DNA of 50,285 bases from Bacteroidales bacterium (GTDB lineage Bacteria > Bacteroidota > Bacteroidia > Bacteroidales > Prolixibacteraceae), in contig JAITWJ010000091.1 in the NCBI GenBank assembly GCA_031285325.1, positions 1 to 50,285 of the forward strand. The letters run 5' to 3'. Of this stretch, positions 1 to 9,835 are shown piece by piece. The notes beneath the pieces are model-generated. The model had not been told where the DNA came from and ran no database searches. It saw only the letters and a list, made by a program, of their open reading frames with translations. The first letter of the stretch is position 1, and every line of letters begins with the position of its first letter. The position numbers and the translations under genes were made by a program.

Positions 1-72
<72 letters not shown>

Positions 73-205
73 AATCGCTTATTTATAATAAATTACAAAG
101 AAACAGGTACAATACAATACCCCAAAGCATATTTTACCGCACAGCGGCATACGTAATATTTTTATAATATTGTGATAAAAAAATCAAAAAAAAAGTGCAA
201 TTCTT

Positions 206-234
206 TTTTGATTTATAAAAAACTTATATATTTG
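206..234 (+). promoter_or_regulatory. Candidate Bacteroidetes-type promoter (-33 TTTTG, -7 TATATTTG) for the lipoprotein at 376
   Basis: TATATTTG at 227-234 matches the TAnnTTTG consensus; T-rich TTTTTTG lies about 16-19 nt upstream. Confidence 0.4.
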
Positions 235-375
235 CTATCTGTTAAAGTAAGGGGTGAACGGTTTTTTTTATAAAATTGTCCCTGTAAACAGTAGAAAACG
301 TTTTTATAAAAACTGTAATATATTTTTATAAAATTATATAGAGTTTAATTTTTTTAATTTTAATTTTAATTTAGT

Positions 376-3354
376 ATGAAGAAAAACATCTTTTTTAAAT
401 TGTTGTTTCTCAGTACGTTCGTACTTTCTTTAAGTATCGGTTTCGTAGGTTGTAAAAACTATGACGACGATATCGAAGCCATTGAAGTAAGACTTGACCA
501 ACTTGAGAAACTTATTCCTAAAGACGGTGCCGTTGTTACCAGTGTTACTGGCAGTAATGGTACTCTCACTGTAACGTACTCAAACGGAGACACAAAAACA
601 GTACCGATTACCGGTACCCCGGGTGGACCGGTTTCTATGGGTGCAGACGGTTACTGGTACTCTGACGGCGTAAAAACCAACTATCAAATTGTTGCCGGTA
701 ATCCGCGTGTATCTACCGACGGTTATCTTGAATTTGCAACAACAGGCAGCGACGGAGCAGTAGTTTGGACAAAGTCTGAAATTTACGCTACCGGAGGGTA
801 CATTGTTGATGCAGGTGGAAACTACGAACTTTGGATGGCCAAAAAGGGTTCTACAACACTTGAAAAATTCATTTTACCCAAGTCAGGTGGCGGTTTAGCT
901 AAACTCGACATTCTTGGTTGGATTGAAGGCAAAGGAGCCGGTTCAGAAAACATATCGAGGACAGGAGACCTAAAGAACAGTGATGGAGATACATTTACGG
1001 TTAATTTTCATCGTGTAGCTGACTTCAAAGTCGATGTTAATAATTCTGGCACAGTCAGCGCAATGACCGGCGACCCTCTGGAAAGTTGGAGTGCAATGAC
1101 CGATGTTGTTAAAACACAGGTTCTCAATACGCTTGGCACCAAAGGTGCAGAACGTAAAGGTTTCCTTGTTCAGGTACATCCGGCTGGTATTGATATTTCG
1201 AAAATGAACTTCATTGTAGAAAATTCAAAAGGAGAACAGTTGCCGATACTTGTAGGCACTCCGGAACTTGTTACCGGTTTGTTCACCAAGGCTGCTGCTT
1301 CGAGCGCGCTGTATTTCGTTCCAACAGGTTATACCGCCGACAAGTATGCTACTCCTGCAGCATATACAGACCTCTTTAATGTTCTTGACGAGCCATTATA
1401 TACCCTTGTTGAAACAAACTCAAATACACGTTCTTCTGAATACACTCATTGGACAGTTGATTACAGGGAAGTTGTATCGAAAGAAGCTCGTGTAAACGCT
1501 CTTTCAACAACAGCAACAAACGATACTGACATTGCTGTAATTGTAGGTACTTCTTCTAAAATTAAAACAGGTATTCCTTACAGCCTTAAATTTGACCAGA
1601 CTGACGGTATTGATTTAGGGGCTACTCCTGTTACGGCTGCTTATGTATTAGATTATTATGTTGCACCAAACAGCGATTTCAACACAGAAATGTTCACCAT
1701 TAGTGTTGACAAGAAAGCCGGTACATTTACGGTTAATGCAATGCCGGATGCAATTACACTGGCCGACTTCGACCTGAACGTTTATAAACTTGGAGTTGAC
1801 GGTAACATCTACTGGGAAGTAATTAACATTCTTCCGGTTCGTTCAAACTTGTCGTCTGTTATGGCAATAGGTAACTATACTATCCAGGATGAAGACACAC
1901 GAACGGGCGCATTAGTAACCAGTACTGCGGTTAACGTTCCAATGACTCCTATGTTCGACGCATTGGCACAGCAGGCTATTGGCGGTTCTAACATGAGAAG
2001 CCGTTGGCAAGATGCACAAAGAGGCGCCAAAACATGGTCGATTGTATCGGTATCTGTAGGTGGTACAGCCCTCGAAGGAACTGAACTTGGTGCTTTCAAA
2101 ACCAATGTAGGAGCCAATGCTATTGCGTTTAAAGATCAAAACGGTGTCGCTGTTACTATTGCTGGTAATGATATGTATAAAGCACGCACTGTTGTCTTTA
2201 CTCCTGAATATTCTTATGGAGCTAACCTACCTGTATTCGAACTTAACAAAGAATACATTTTAGGAATTGAGTTCTCTGACGCTGATGGTAACTACCTGAA
2301 TACTGCTAACGTTAGCTTTACTCCGGTAATTCCGCCGCTTAGCGAAATGTTCCAGAAAGAAGCTGCATACTGGAATGGTAACGTACTGAATGCTTACTAC
2401 AAAACTCCTAATACTTGGGCTGCAGGTGCGTTCTACAATGTTACAGGACACGAAAATTCTACGTTCTTTAACGTTTACAATGGCACGCCATCTCTTAACA
2501 ACCACAGCGGTACTACTCCTTATGATGGAGGTTTCACACGCTTTGGTGTAAGCACAAACAGTAAGCGTTGGATTAACTCTGTTGAACTGGCTCTTAAAGA
2601 TTTTAATACTCAGAAAGTTCCGGGTACTGATGTTCTTGCAAATACAAAGGTAACCGTTCCGGTAACAGGTGGTATTTTGGGAACAGAAGTAGCAGGTACG
2701 CCTTCATTTACTTCATCTGTTGTTGAACTTGTTAACCAGTACGGCGGCAGCAAAGCCAACGATGCATACGGCAAAGAACTGGCAATGATTGTTGGTGTTG
2801 ATAAATACCTCAATGTTTACGATTACACACAGGCCGAAAAAGATGCTCTCGACTTCAATATGAAGATTATGAGCGCCCTCTTCGAAGGTAGAATTGAAGG
2901 AACATCAACAACAGGTAATGTTGAAGCTGCTTCTGTTGGTTCAAATGTTTGGTCTATTACCGACGCAGATATTAAAGGCTACAACTATACTAATTCAGGT
3001 GCTTACAGTTTGTTCCGTGTAGATAAAATAAACGGTGCCGGTGGTGTAGTTTACGATTACGCATACATTGACAAGGTTGAGTTCTTTGTTCCGAATGATG
3101 TTACCGTATATCAAATTACAGGATACGACACAGCCATTGGTACAGTAATTGAAAACGGAGTAACATACTTTACTGCAATAGAGCCTGTGTTGACTGGTTC
3201 AGCTAATACCACAGTGAAGTCTGTATTGTCAATTACAGCTCAGAATATTACTAATACTACTACAACCAAGATTGGTGTAAGAGTAACCGACCGTTTCGGT
3301 AAGGTGAAATCAGTTGAGGTTCCGTTAACTATAGTAGTAGGTAGTGGTAGTTAA
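376..3354 (+). CDS. Large surface lipoprotein with DUF4988/PL29-N-like N-terminus
   Basis: 992-aa ORF; signal peptide with lipobox-like LSIGFVGC followed by KNYDDDIEAIEVRLDQLEKLI and a glycine-rich stretch typical of Bacteroidetes DUF4988/PL29 N-terminal lipoproteins. Confidence 0.7.
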   Translation: MKKNIFFKLLFLSTFVLSLSIGFVGCKNYDDDIEAIEVRLDQLEKLIPKDGAVVTSVTGSNGTLTVTYSNGDTKTVPITGTPGGPVSMGADGYWYSDGVKTNYQIVAGNPRVSTDGYLEFATTGSDGAVVWTKSEIYATGGYIVDAGGNYELWMAKKGSTTLEKFILPKSGGGLAKLDILGWIEGKGAGSENISRTGDLKNSDGDTFTVNFHRVADFKVDVNNSGTVSAMTGDPLESWSAMTDVVKTQVLNTLGTKGAERKGFLVQVHPAGIDISKMNFIVENSKGEQLPILVGTPELVTGLFTKAAASSALYFVPTGYTADKYATPAAYTDLFNVLDEPLYTLVETNSNTRSSEYTHWTVDYREVVSKEARVNALSTTATNDTDIAVIVGTSSKIKTGIPYSLKFDQTDGIDLGATPVTAAYVLDYYVAPNSDFNTEMFTISVDKKAGTFTVNAMPDAITLADFDLNVYKLGVDGNIYWEVINILPVRSNLSSVMAIGNYTIQDEDTRTGALVTSTAVNVPMTPMFDALAQQAIGGSNMRSRWQDAQRGAKTWSIVSVSVGGTALEGTELGAFKTNVGANAIAFKDQNGVAVTIAGNDMYKARTVVFTPEYSYGANLPVFELNKEYILGIEFSDADGNYLNTANVSFTPVIPPLSEMFQKEAAYWNGNVLNAYYKTPNTWAAGAFYNVTGHENSTFFNVYNGTPSLNNHSGTTPYDGGFTRFGVSTNSKRWINSVELALKDFNTQKVPGTDVLANTKVTVPVTGGILGTEVAGTPSFTSSVVELVNQYGGSKANDAYGKELAMIVGVDKYLNVYDYTQAEKDALDFNMKIMSALFEGRIEGTSTTGNVEAASVGSNVWSITDADIKGYNYTNSGAYSLFRVDKINGAGGVVYDYAYIDKVEFFVPNDVTVYQITGYDTAIGTVIENGVTYFTAIEPVLTGSANTTVKSVLSITAQNITNTTTTKIGVRVTDRFGKVKSVEVPLTIVVGSGS

Positions 3355-3377
3355 CCAAACTGTTAGATAAAATGATT

Positions 3378-3409
3378 TAAAAAAAGCGGCCAATGGCCGC
3401 TTTTTTTAT
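3378..3409 (+). terminator. Intrinsic terminator downstream of the lipoprotein gene
   Basis: GCGGCC-AAT-GGCCGC stem (3386-3400) flanked by A-tract and T-tract; usable in both directions. Confidence 0.9.
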
Positions 3410-3805
3410 GCCAAGGTGTTGCCGCTCAGCTAGAGTATTAATTGGTTTGTTTTCGTTCTCTTATTCTCCCTATTCAGGGCAAGGTTGTTAAGTTATCAGA
3501 TAAATTATTGAAAACAGGAATATACAACAACGCTTGTTTAGCCAACTTTCTTAGGCCTCGTCCGGTGAGCCGAAAAACAAGTGAAGTTGGCGTTAAAAAT
3601 CTTCCCTGTTTGAGCAACAAAGGAGCAAGTTTTGAAGATTTTAGCCTACAAGCGCGAGTTTTTCGTGCAAAGCGGGCGCAGTCTTGACTTTTTTTGCTTA
3701 CTTTTTTGTGTCAAGACAAAAAAGCAAGAGAAAATAAAACCGACAAAACTACCTTATAACTAAACTAATTACGCAACACGTTACAAAATAACTTAACAGC
3801 CCTGC

Positions 3806-4384
3806 CTATTCAGGGGAAGAGGGGGAATTGTCTATTTTGAATCCGATAGGGTTTCTGGGGCGGTTAATCCGGTTGTTCTTAGATTGCAGTTCGGCTAGTG
3901 TTTCGTTGATGAGTTCGAGTTGGATGCGGGTATCTTCATTGATATCGTTGTAGTCAGTAAAAACTTTTTCGATGTATTGTTTTAATTCCATGACTTCGTT
4001 TTGCAGTTCTTTTACATTGTTTACAGACGGGTTTGTCATTAATTGACGCATGGCGACAAATGCTCTCATAATGCTGATGTTTACAGATATGGCAATATCG
4101 CTGCCCAGTAGCCCCGACAGCATTGCAATTCCCTGCTCGGTGAAAACATGTGGTAATTTTCTTGTGCCGCCCCAACTTGATGTCACAATTTGTGATTTCA
4201 AGTTTCTAAATTCCTGTGGCGTAAGTTGAAACATAAAATCGGGCGGGAATCGTTTTATATTACGTTTGACCTTTTGGTTTATTTCTCGTGTTTCAACCTG
4301 ATACATCTCGGCCAAATCGAAGTCGAACATTACGCTAAAGCCTCTGATTTCGTGTATTTTGTTTTTAATAACCTGCAATTCCAT
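3806..4384 (-). CDS. ORF6N domain-containing DNA-binding protein
   Basis: 192 aa; IRGFSVMFDFDLAEMYQVETREINQKVKRNIKRFPPDFMFQLT...FTEQGIAMLSGLL is characteristic of the ORF6N/KilA-associated domain. Confidence 0.85.
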   Translation of the reverse strand: MELQVIKNKIHEIRGFSVMFDFDLAEMYQVETREINQKVKRNIKRFPPDFMFQLTPQEFRNLKSQIVTSSWGGTRKLPHVFTEQGIAMLSGLLGSDIAISVNISIMRAFVAMRQLMTNPSVNNVKELQNEVMELKQYIEKVFTDYNDINEDTRIQLELINETLAELQSKNNRINRPRNPIGFKIDNSPSSPE

Positions 4385-4426
4385 GCACTGATTAAATTTT
4401 TGTGCAAAGGTACAAAAGAATTAAAA

Positions 4427-4620
4427 AATCTCTTAATTTTTAATTCTGAATTATTCCTCAAGGTGCTACCGTTGGGTTGGGTTATGCTCGGCTTTTAGTC
4501 GATAGCTCTGCTCTACTAAAGAAAGCCCTTAATTATTCCATTTCTTATTCCACAGGCAACGCCGCACCCAGCGTGCGGTTATAAAAGTCCAGCCCATTCA
4601 GGCTGTATTACCGAGTATAA
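4427..4620. repeat. Left flanking repeat (order B-A) of DUF4160-DUF2442 cassette 1
   Basis: Contains ccacaggcaacgccgc...gtgcggttataaaagtccagcccattcaggctg and caaggtgctaccgttgggttgggttatgctcgg, both recurring at 5463-5663. Confidence 0.8.
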
Positions 4621-4640
4621 TTTTTTTAATTGATTTAATG

Positions 4641-4672
4641 TTTTAGGATATAAAATTATATCCTTATCTTTA
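4641..4672 (+). promoter_or_regulatory. Predicted promoter with 20-bp near-perfect palindrome in the spacer (candidate operator)
   Basis: AGGATATAA-AA-TTATATCCT (4645-4664) immediately precedes a -7-like TATCTTTA (4665-4672). Confidence 0.45.
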
Positions 4673-4699
4673 CAGCATAATAATAAAAATGGAAAATAT

Positions 4700-4942
4700 A
4701 TGCCAACTATATTATTTTTATTCGGGCTTCGATTTTATTTCTATACAAGAGATCATAATCCGATTCACGTTCACGTTGAAAGCAGATACGGTGAAGCCAA
4801 GTTTGAAATAGAAAATGAGATAGTTCTTGTTTATAACCACGGGTTAAAAGTAAAAGATTTAAGATTGGCGGAAAGTGTTTTAGAGGAAAATAAAGAAAAT
4901 TTCATTAACGAATGGCGTAAAATCTTTAAAAATGGAAATTAA
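4700..4942 (+). CDS. DUF4160 domain-containing protein
   Basis: 80 aa; FYTRDHNPIHVHVESRYGEAKFEI motif typical of DUF4160. Confidence 0.85.
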   Translation: MPTILFLFGLRFYFYTRDHNPIHVHVESRYGEAKFEIENEIVLVYNHGLKVKDLRLAESVLEENKENFINEWRKIFKNGN

Positions 4943-5339
4943 AATTAGTAAATTATGGTTCGAGGGTAACAAGATTTTTATCCTTACGGAAAAAGGTGAA
5001 ACGTTGTGGCAATCTCTTTTGTGGTACAGTCGTCTTTTAGACGCAACCAAAGAACAGAGAAAAAACTACCGCACTACGTTTTCAGGGATACATTGGCCTG
5101 ATATTGACGAAGATATGTCTTACGAGAGTTTTTACTACAATAACTTGGAACCTGAAGGTATTTCCCGCCTGTTTATTACACATCCGGAATTGAACGTATC
5201 GGCTGTTGCCCGCCGTTTGGGAATTCAACAAAGCCTTTTAGCTGCATATATTCGAGGAACAAAAAAACCTTCCATCGATCGTGAAAATGAAATTAAAGTC
5301 GTTATAAGGCAAATAGGTAACGAATTGGCAAAATTATAG
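4932..5339 (+). CDS. DUF2442-like protein with C-terminal helix-turn-helix
   Basis: 135 aa; N-terminal DUF2442-like fold, C-terminal NVSAVARRLGIQQSLLAAYIRGTKKPSIDRENEI resembles an HTH; overlaps the DUF4160 ORF by 11 bp. Confidence 0.75.
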   Translation: MEIKISKLWFEGNKIFILTEKGETLWQSLLWYSRLLDATKEQRKNYRTTFSGIHWPDIDEDMSYESFYYNNLEPEGISRLFITHPELNVSAVARRLGIQQSLLAAYIRGTKKPSIDRENEIKVVIRQIGNELAKL

Positions 5340-5462
5340 TTTAGAGCGAAAAATAATTATAGCTGCCACCAATATTTTAATAGGTGTTGTTTTATCCAAT
5401 TGCCGGGTCATGTATATTTATTACATTGAATTTCTGTAATAAACTGAATTATACCGTGTTTT

Positions 5463-5663
5463 CAGCTGATAGCCCTCTTAAAGAATGCCCATAAAGGGGA
5501 CTTTTATTGTTTCATCTCTTAGTCCACAGGCAACGCCACGCCGTGCGGTTATGAAAGTCCAGCCCATTCAGGCTGGTTTACTGAGCATAAATCTCTTAAT
5601 TTTTAAGTATTTCCCAAGGCGTTGTTATTGGGTTGGGTTATACTCGATTTTAGCCGATATATC
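5463..5663. repeat. Right flanking repeat (order A'-B') of DUF4160-DUF2442 cassette 1
   Basis: gtccacaggcaacgccacgccgtgcggttatgaaagtccagcccattcaggctg plus ccaaggcgttgttattgggttgggttatactcga match 4427-4620. Confidence 0.8.
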
Positions 5664-5724
5664 CACTAATTATTAATTTACAATTGTTAACTGTCAACTG
5701 TCAATTAAGTGTCGCGTTCATGAA

Positions 5725-6297
5725 TTAAACCAATCCGGTAAATCCCATAAACGCGATAGCCAATATACCCGCCGTTATTAGCGATACAGGCACACCTTTC
5801 ATTCCTTCCGGAATATCGGCGAGTTCGAGTTGTTCTCTTATTCCTGCAAGTATTACCAGGGCAAGCCCGAAACCAATAGCTGTTGAAGCTCCGTAAATAA
5901 CTCCTTCGAGCAGGTTGTAATTTTTCTTGATAACGAGTATTGCAACTCCCAGTACGGCACAGTTGGTTGTTATGAGCGGAAGAAAAATACCAAGCGCCTG
6001 GTAGAGTGGCTTACTTACTTTTTTCAGTATTATTTCTACCATTTGAACAAGCGAAGCAATTACAAGAATAAAAGTAATTGTTTGCATGAAACTTATTCCT
6101 AACGGATTAAGTATGTATATCTGAATAAGATATGTTGCTATTATTGCTAATGTTATAACAAATGTAACAGCTACCGACATTCCGATTGCCGTACTTATTT
6201 TGTTTGAAACACCAAGAAACGGACATATTCCGAGAAACTGCGCAAGAACAACGTTATTAACGAATACTGCCGATATTATTATTAATATGTATTCCAT
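5725..6297 (-). CDS. rnfA: Electron transport complex subunit RnfA/RsxA
   Basis: 190 aa membrane protein, [19 protein letters not shown] and NCAVLGVAI motifs; operon position. Confidence 0.95.
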   Translation of the reverse strand: MEYILIIISAVFVNNVVLAQFLGICPFLGVSNKISTAIGMSVAVTFVITLAIIATYLIQIYILNPLGISFMQTITFILVIASLVQMVEIILKKVSKPLYQALGIFLPLITTNCAVLGVAILVIKKNYNLLEGVIYGASTAIGFGLALVILAGIREQLELADIPEGMKGVPVSLITAGILAIAFMGFTGLV

Positions 6298-6302
6298 AAT
6301 TT

Positions 6303-6890
6303 TTACGAGTTATGATTTTTTATCCGGTTTACTAATGCAATTAAATATCCGAGAGCAAGAAATGCTCCGGGTGCAAGAATAAATACGAGAATTCCATCGC
6401 CGGAGATAAATTTCCATCCGAATATCGATCCGCTGCCAACAAGTTCTCTGAACGCTCCCAAAAGTCCAAGCGCCGCGGTAAATCCAAGCCCCATTCCACA
6501 GGCATCTATCAGCGACGAAAAAACGTTGTTCTTACTCGCAAAAGCCTCCGCTCTTCCAAGTATAATACAGTTTACCACAATTAGCGGAATAAATATTCCA
6601 AGCGTTTCGTACAGCGATGGAACGTAGGCTTGCATAAGCAAATCGACAATTGTAACAAACGATGCAATAATTACTATAAATGCAGGTATCCTAACCTTGT
6701 CGGGTATTAAACTCGACAATAACGAAACAAATACATTTGAGCCTATTAATACAAAAGTTGTTGCAATTCCCATACCCAAACCGTTTATTGCCGACGATGT
6801 TGTAGCAAGCGTAGGGCATGTTCCAAGTACCAGAACAAGTATTGGATTTTCTTTTATAAATCCTTTTGTGAAATTTTTTAACTGGTTCAT
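6303..6890 (-). CDS. rnfE: Electron transport complex subunit RnfE/RsxE
   Basis: [40 protein letters not shown]; operon position. Confidence 0.95.
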   Translation of the reverse strand: MNQLKNFTKGFIKENPILVLVLGTCPTLATTSSAINGLGMGIATTFVLIGSNVFVSLLSSLIPDKVRIPAFIVIIASFVTIVDLLMQAYVPSLYETLGIFIPLIVVNCIILGRAEAFASKNNVFSSLIDACGMGLGFTAALGLLGAFRELVGSGSIFGWKFISGDGILVFILAPGAFLALGYLIALVNRIKNHNS

Positions 6891-7462
6891 TTTAAACCTC
6901 CTTCCTGTAATGTGTTATATGCCCGCTGAACTGCTTCGCAGAAAGCCCGTGAACTTATTGTTGCAGATGTGATTGCATCAATCTGGCCACCGTCGTTTTT
7001 TACTTTAATAACGGTTTCGGCAGGATTTTTATCTTTAAACTGATCTTTAAACAATGGTTCGTCCATTTTGGTTCCCAGCCCCGGAGTTTCTTTTTGTTCA
7101 AGAACTGCAATATTGTGTATCGAACCATCGGCTTTAAAACCGACCATTAATGAAATATCGCCGCTGAAACCGTTTTTCGTATAAGTAGTTACTGCATACC
7201 CTACCGTATTGTCGTTCATTTTTGCAGGATAAACATCGAGACTGTCGCCTTCGCCGGTGGGAACTCTAAGCATTTCCGAATACGGATCGTTGTTAAATTC
7301 AGGCACAACCTGCTTAATTGCTTCAATCTTCTTGTTAAGCACTGATTGTTCTATAGGGCCTTTTGTAGATTCATATATCAACCCAAGCCCGGCCGCTACT
7401 ATCAACGAAATCAACGTAAGCGATATAACCATGTTTTTAAATGAGGACTCTGTCTTAGCCAT
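6887..7462 (-). CDS. rnfG: Electron transport complex subunit RnfG/RsxG (FMN-binding)
   Basis: 191 aa; [16 protein letters not shown] and SGATISS-like [12 protein letters not shown] flavinylation motif. Confidence 0.95.
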   Translation of the reverse strand: MAKTESSFKNMVISLTLISLIVAAGLGLIYESTKGPIEQSVLNKKIEAIKQVVPEFNNDPYSEMLRVPTGEGDSLDVYPAKMNDNTVGYAVTTYTKNGFSGDISLMVGFKADGSIHNIAVLEQKETPGLGTKMDEPLFKDQFKDKNPAETVIKVKNDGGQIDAITSATISSRAFCEAVQRAYNTLQEGGLK

Positions 7463-8456
7463 TTTTTATCTCCTCTCCAAATCTTTTAGGTTTAATGTAA
7501 GCATTCATAAGCGGAACAAAAGCGTTCATAATAAGTATTGCAAAAGAAACTCCCTCGGGGTATGCTCCCCATATTCTTATAATTGCAGTGAGCAGCCCTA
7601 TTCCGCATCCATATAATATCATTGCTTTCGAATTCATTGGCGACGTTACATAATCGGTGGCCATAAATATAGCCCCAAGAAGAACTCCTCCGGAAAGTAT
7701 ATGAAAAGCAGGACCGGCATAAATATCAGGATTAAATACCCATAGAATTGAAGTAAACAACGCGAGGCTACCGATAACCGATACCGGTATATGCCACGTG
7801 ATGATTTTTTTATACAGCAAATAAATAAAGCCTATAAGAAGCGCCAATGCCGAAACTTCGCCGATAGAGCCTCCCAGTTTGCCCAATAACAATTCGACTG
7901 TTGATGGAATTGCTTGCATTAATTCCGATACGGATTCTCCGTTTTTTACTCCTTCTTTTATTACTGCAAGCGGTGTTGCACCCGTAACAGCATCGGCATA
8001 ACCTGTTGCAAAACCTGCGGGAACAGGCCATGTAGTCATTTGTGAAGGAAATGATATCAGCAAAAATACTCTTCCCACAAGCGCAGGGTTGAAAGGATTA
8101 TTACCTAATCCGCCGAAAGTCATTTTCGCAACTCCAATAGCTATGAGACTACCAATAATTACCATATATGCAGGTATATTCGATGGAAGATTCAACGCCA
8201 GCAACAGGCCTGTTACCAATGCCGAACCATCGGTTATTGATATTGGTTTACACAGTATAAATTTTTGTATCAGATATTCAAAAACTATACATGAGATAAC
8301 TGCGGTTGCTGTTGTTATTATGGCTCCTGCACCGAAAAATATTATAGAAGCAACAAGTGCCGGCAAAAGCGCTATAACCACTCCAAACATCAGTTTTTCA
8401 GTTGTTTCCCTTCCATGAATGTGGGGCGATAGCGATACATTGAGCTGGTTGTTCAT
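7455..8456 (-). CDS. rnfD: Electron transport complex subunit RnfD/RsxD
   Basis: 333 aa; SDGSALVTGLLLALNLP-like and DAVTGATPLAVIK flavinylation motif. Confidence 0.95.
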   Translation of the reverse strand: MNNQLNVSLSPHIHGRETTEKLMFGVVIALLPALVASIIFFGAGAIITTATAVISCIVFEYLIQKFILCKPISITDGSALVTGLLLALNLPSNIPAYMVIIGSLIAIGVAKMTFGGLGNNPFNPALVGRVFLLISFPSQMTTWPVPAGFATGYADAVTGATPLAVIKEGVKNGESVSELMQAIPSTVELLLGKLGGSIGEVSALALLIGFIYLLYKKIITWHIPVSVIGSLALFTSILWVFNPDIYAGPAFHILSGGVLLGAIFMATDYVTSPMNSKAMILYGCGIGLLTAIIRIWGAYPEGVSFAILIMNAFVPLMNAYIKPKRFGEEIKNG

Positions 8457-8472
8457 GTAATTTGTATTTCTG

Positions 8473-9825
8473 TTATTTTATGTTTCTTTCGCGGATCATT
8501 TTCATTACGGTCGATTTACCGAGCCTTATATAGTCTAACGAAGGCCGGCCTGCAGGACATGTATAACTGCACGAGCCACATTCTATACAGTCTGTAACTT
8601 TCTCATCTTCGGCTCGTTCAAACATTGCTTTCATTGATAATGTCGCCAGCAAGTGCGGCTCAAGGTTCATTGGACAGGCTGTAACACATTTTGCACACCG
8701 TATGCACGCTATTTTTTCTACCCTTGTGGATTCGGAAGCCCGAAACAGTACAATCCCCGACATTCCTTTAGATGCAGGAACGCCGGTATTCTGGAGCGCT
8801 TTGCCCATCATAGGGCCGCCACTTACAATTTTCCCTGTGTCGTCGGGCAATCCGCCTGCGGCTTCAATCAAACTGCTTACCGGCGAACCTATCCGAACAA
8901 GATAATTACCCGGAGCAGGGAGAGATTTTCCGGTTACTGTAACAACTCTTTCAATTAAAGGTTTATTTTTTTGAACAGCTTCGTAAACCGCATAGGCAGT
9001 GGCTACGTTATGAACTACCGCGTTCACATCTATCGGTAATTTGCCCGAAGGGACCTCTCTGCCGGTTAACGTTTTAATTAACTGCTTTTCGGCTCCCTGC
9101 GGATATTTTACGGTAAGACTGTGAATAGAAATACCCGGAAACCGTTTGGCAAGTTCTTTTAAATGTTCAACTGCATCGGGCTTATTGCTTTCAATACCTA
9201 CCATTGCCTTTTCAACGTCTAAGGCTTTCATAAGTATTGCAATTCCGATAAGTATTTCTTCGCCTTTTTCGAGCATAAGCCTGTGGTCTGATGTAAGGTA
9301 AGGCTCACATTCAACGCCATTTATAATAATGGTATTACATTTTTTATCTTTTGGAACGGCCAACTTCACGTGCGATGGGAATGTAGCACCTCCAAGCCCT
9401 ACAATTCCCGATTCCTTACATTTTTCAATTATCTGTTCGGGTGCAAGTTCAATTTTACTTATCACATCGGCAGACCTGTCTATTGAATCAACCCATTCAT
9501 CGCCCTGAACATCGATAAAAATTGCATTTTGCCTGTAACCACTTGCATCGATAATGGTATCTATTTTACTTACAATTCCCGAAACCGAAGAATGTATATT
9601 GGAAGAAACAAAACCGTTTGCGGAAGCAATTAACTGTCCTGTTTTAACATAGTCGCCTTTGGCTACAACAGGAGCTGCAACAGCGCCTATATGCTGCGAT
9701 ATTGGTATCATCACGCTTTTCGGAATTGGCAGCGGCTTAATTGGAACGTTTTGGGTCAACTTATATTCGGGAGGGTGTATCCCTCCTTTCGGAAATGTAT
9801 TAGATGTTTTATAACGAATCATCAT
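8473..9825 (-). CDS. rnfC: Electron transport complex subunit RnfC/RsxC
   Basis: 450 aa; FPKGGIHPPEYK start, CIRCAKCVTACP and CIECGSCSYTCP ferredoxin motifs. Confidence 0.96.
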   Translation of the reverse strand: MMIRYKTSNTFPKGGIHPPEYKLTQNVPIKPLPIPKSVMIPISQHIGAVAAPVVAKGDYVKTGQLIASANGFVSSNIHSSVSGIVSKIDTIIDASGYRQNAIFIDVQGDEWVDSIDRSADVISKIELAPEQIIEKCKESGIVGLGGATFPSHVKLAVPKDKKCNTIIINGVECEPYLTSDHRLMLEKGEEILIGIAILMKALDVEKAMVGIESNKPDAVEHLKELAKRFPGISIHSLTVKYPQGAEKQLIKTLTGREVPSGKLPIDVNAVVHNVATAYAVYEAVQKNKPLIERVVTVTGKSLPAPGNYLVRIGSPVSSLIEAAGGLPDDTGKIVSGGPMMGKALQNTGVPASKGMSGIVLFRASESTRVEKIACIRCAKCVTACPMNLEPHLLATLSMKAMFERAEDEKVTDCIECGSCSYTCPAGRPSLDYIRLGKSTVMKMIRERNIK

Positions 9826-9835
9826 TTATGTTTTT

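Noticed and set aside
3442-3687. 81-aa plus-strand ORF after the lipoprotein terminator
   Set aside because: No credible start context or domain; probably repeat-derived intergenic sequence.
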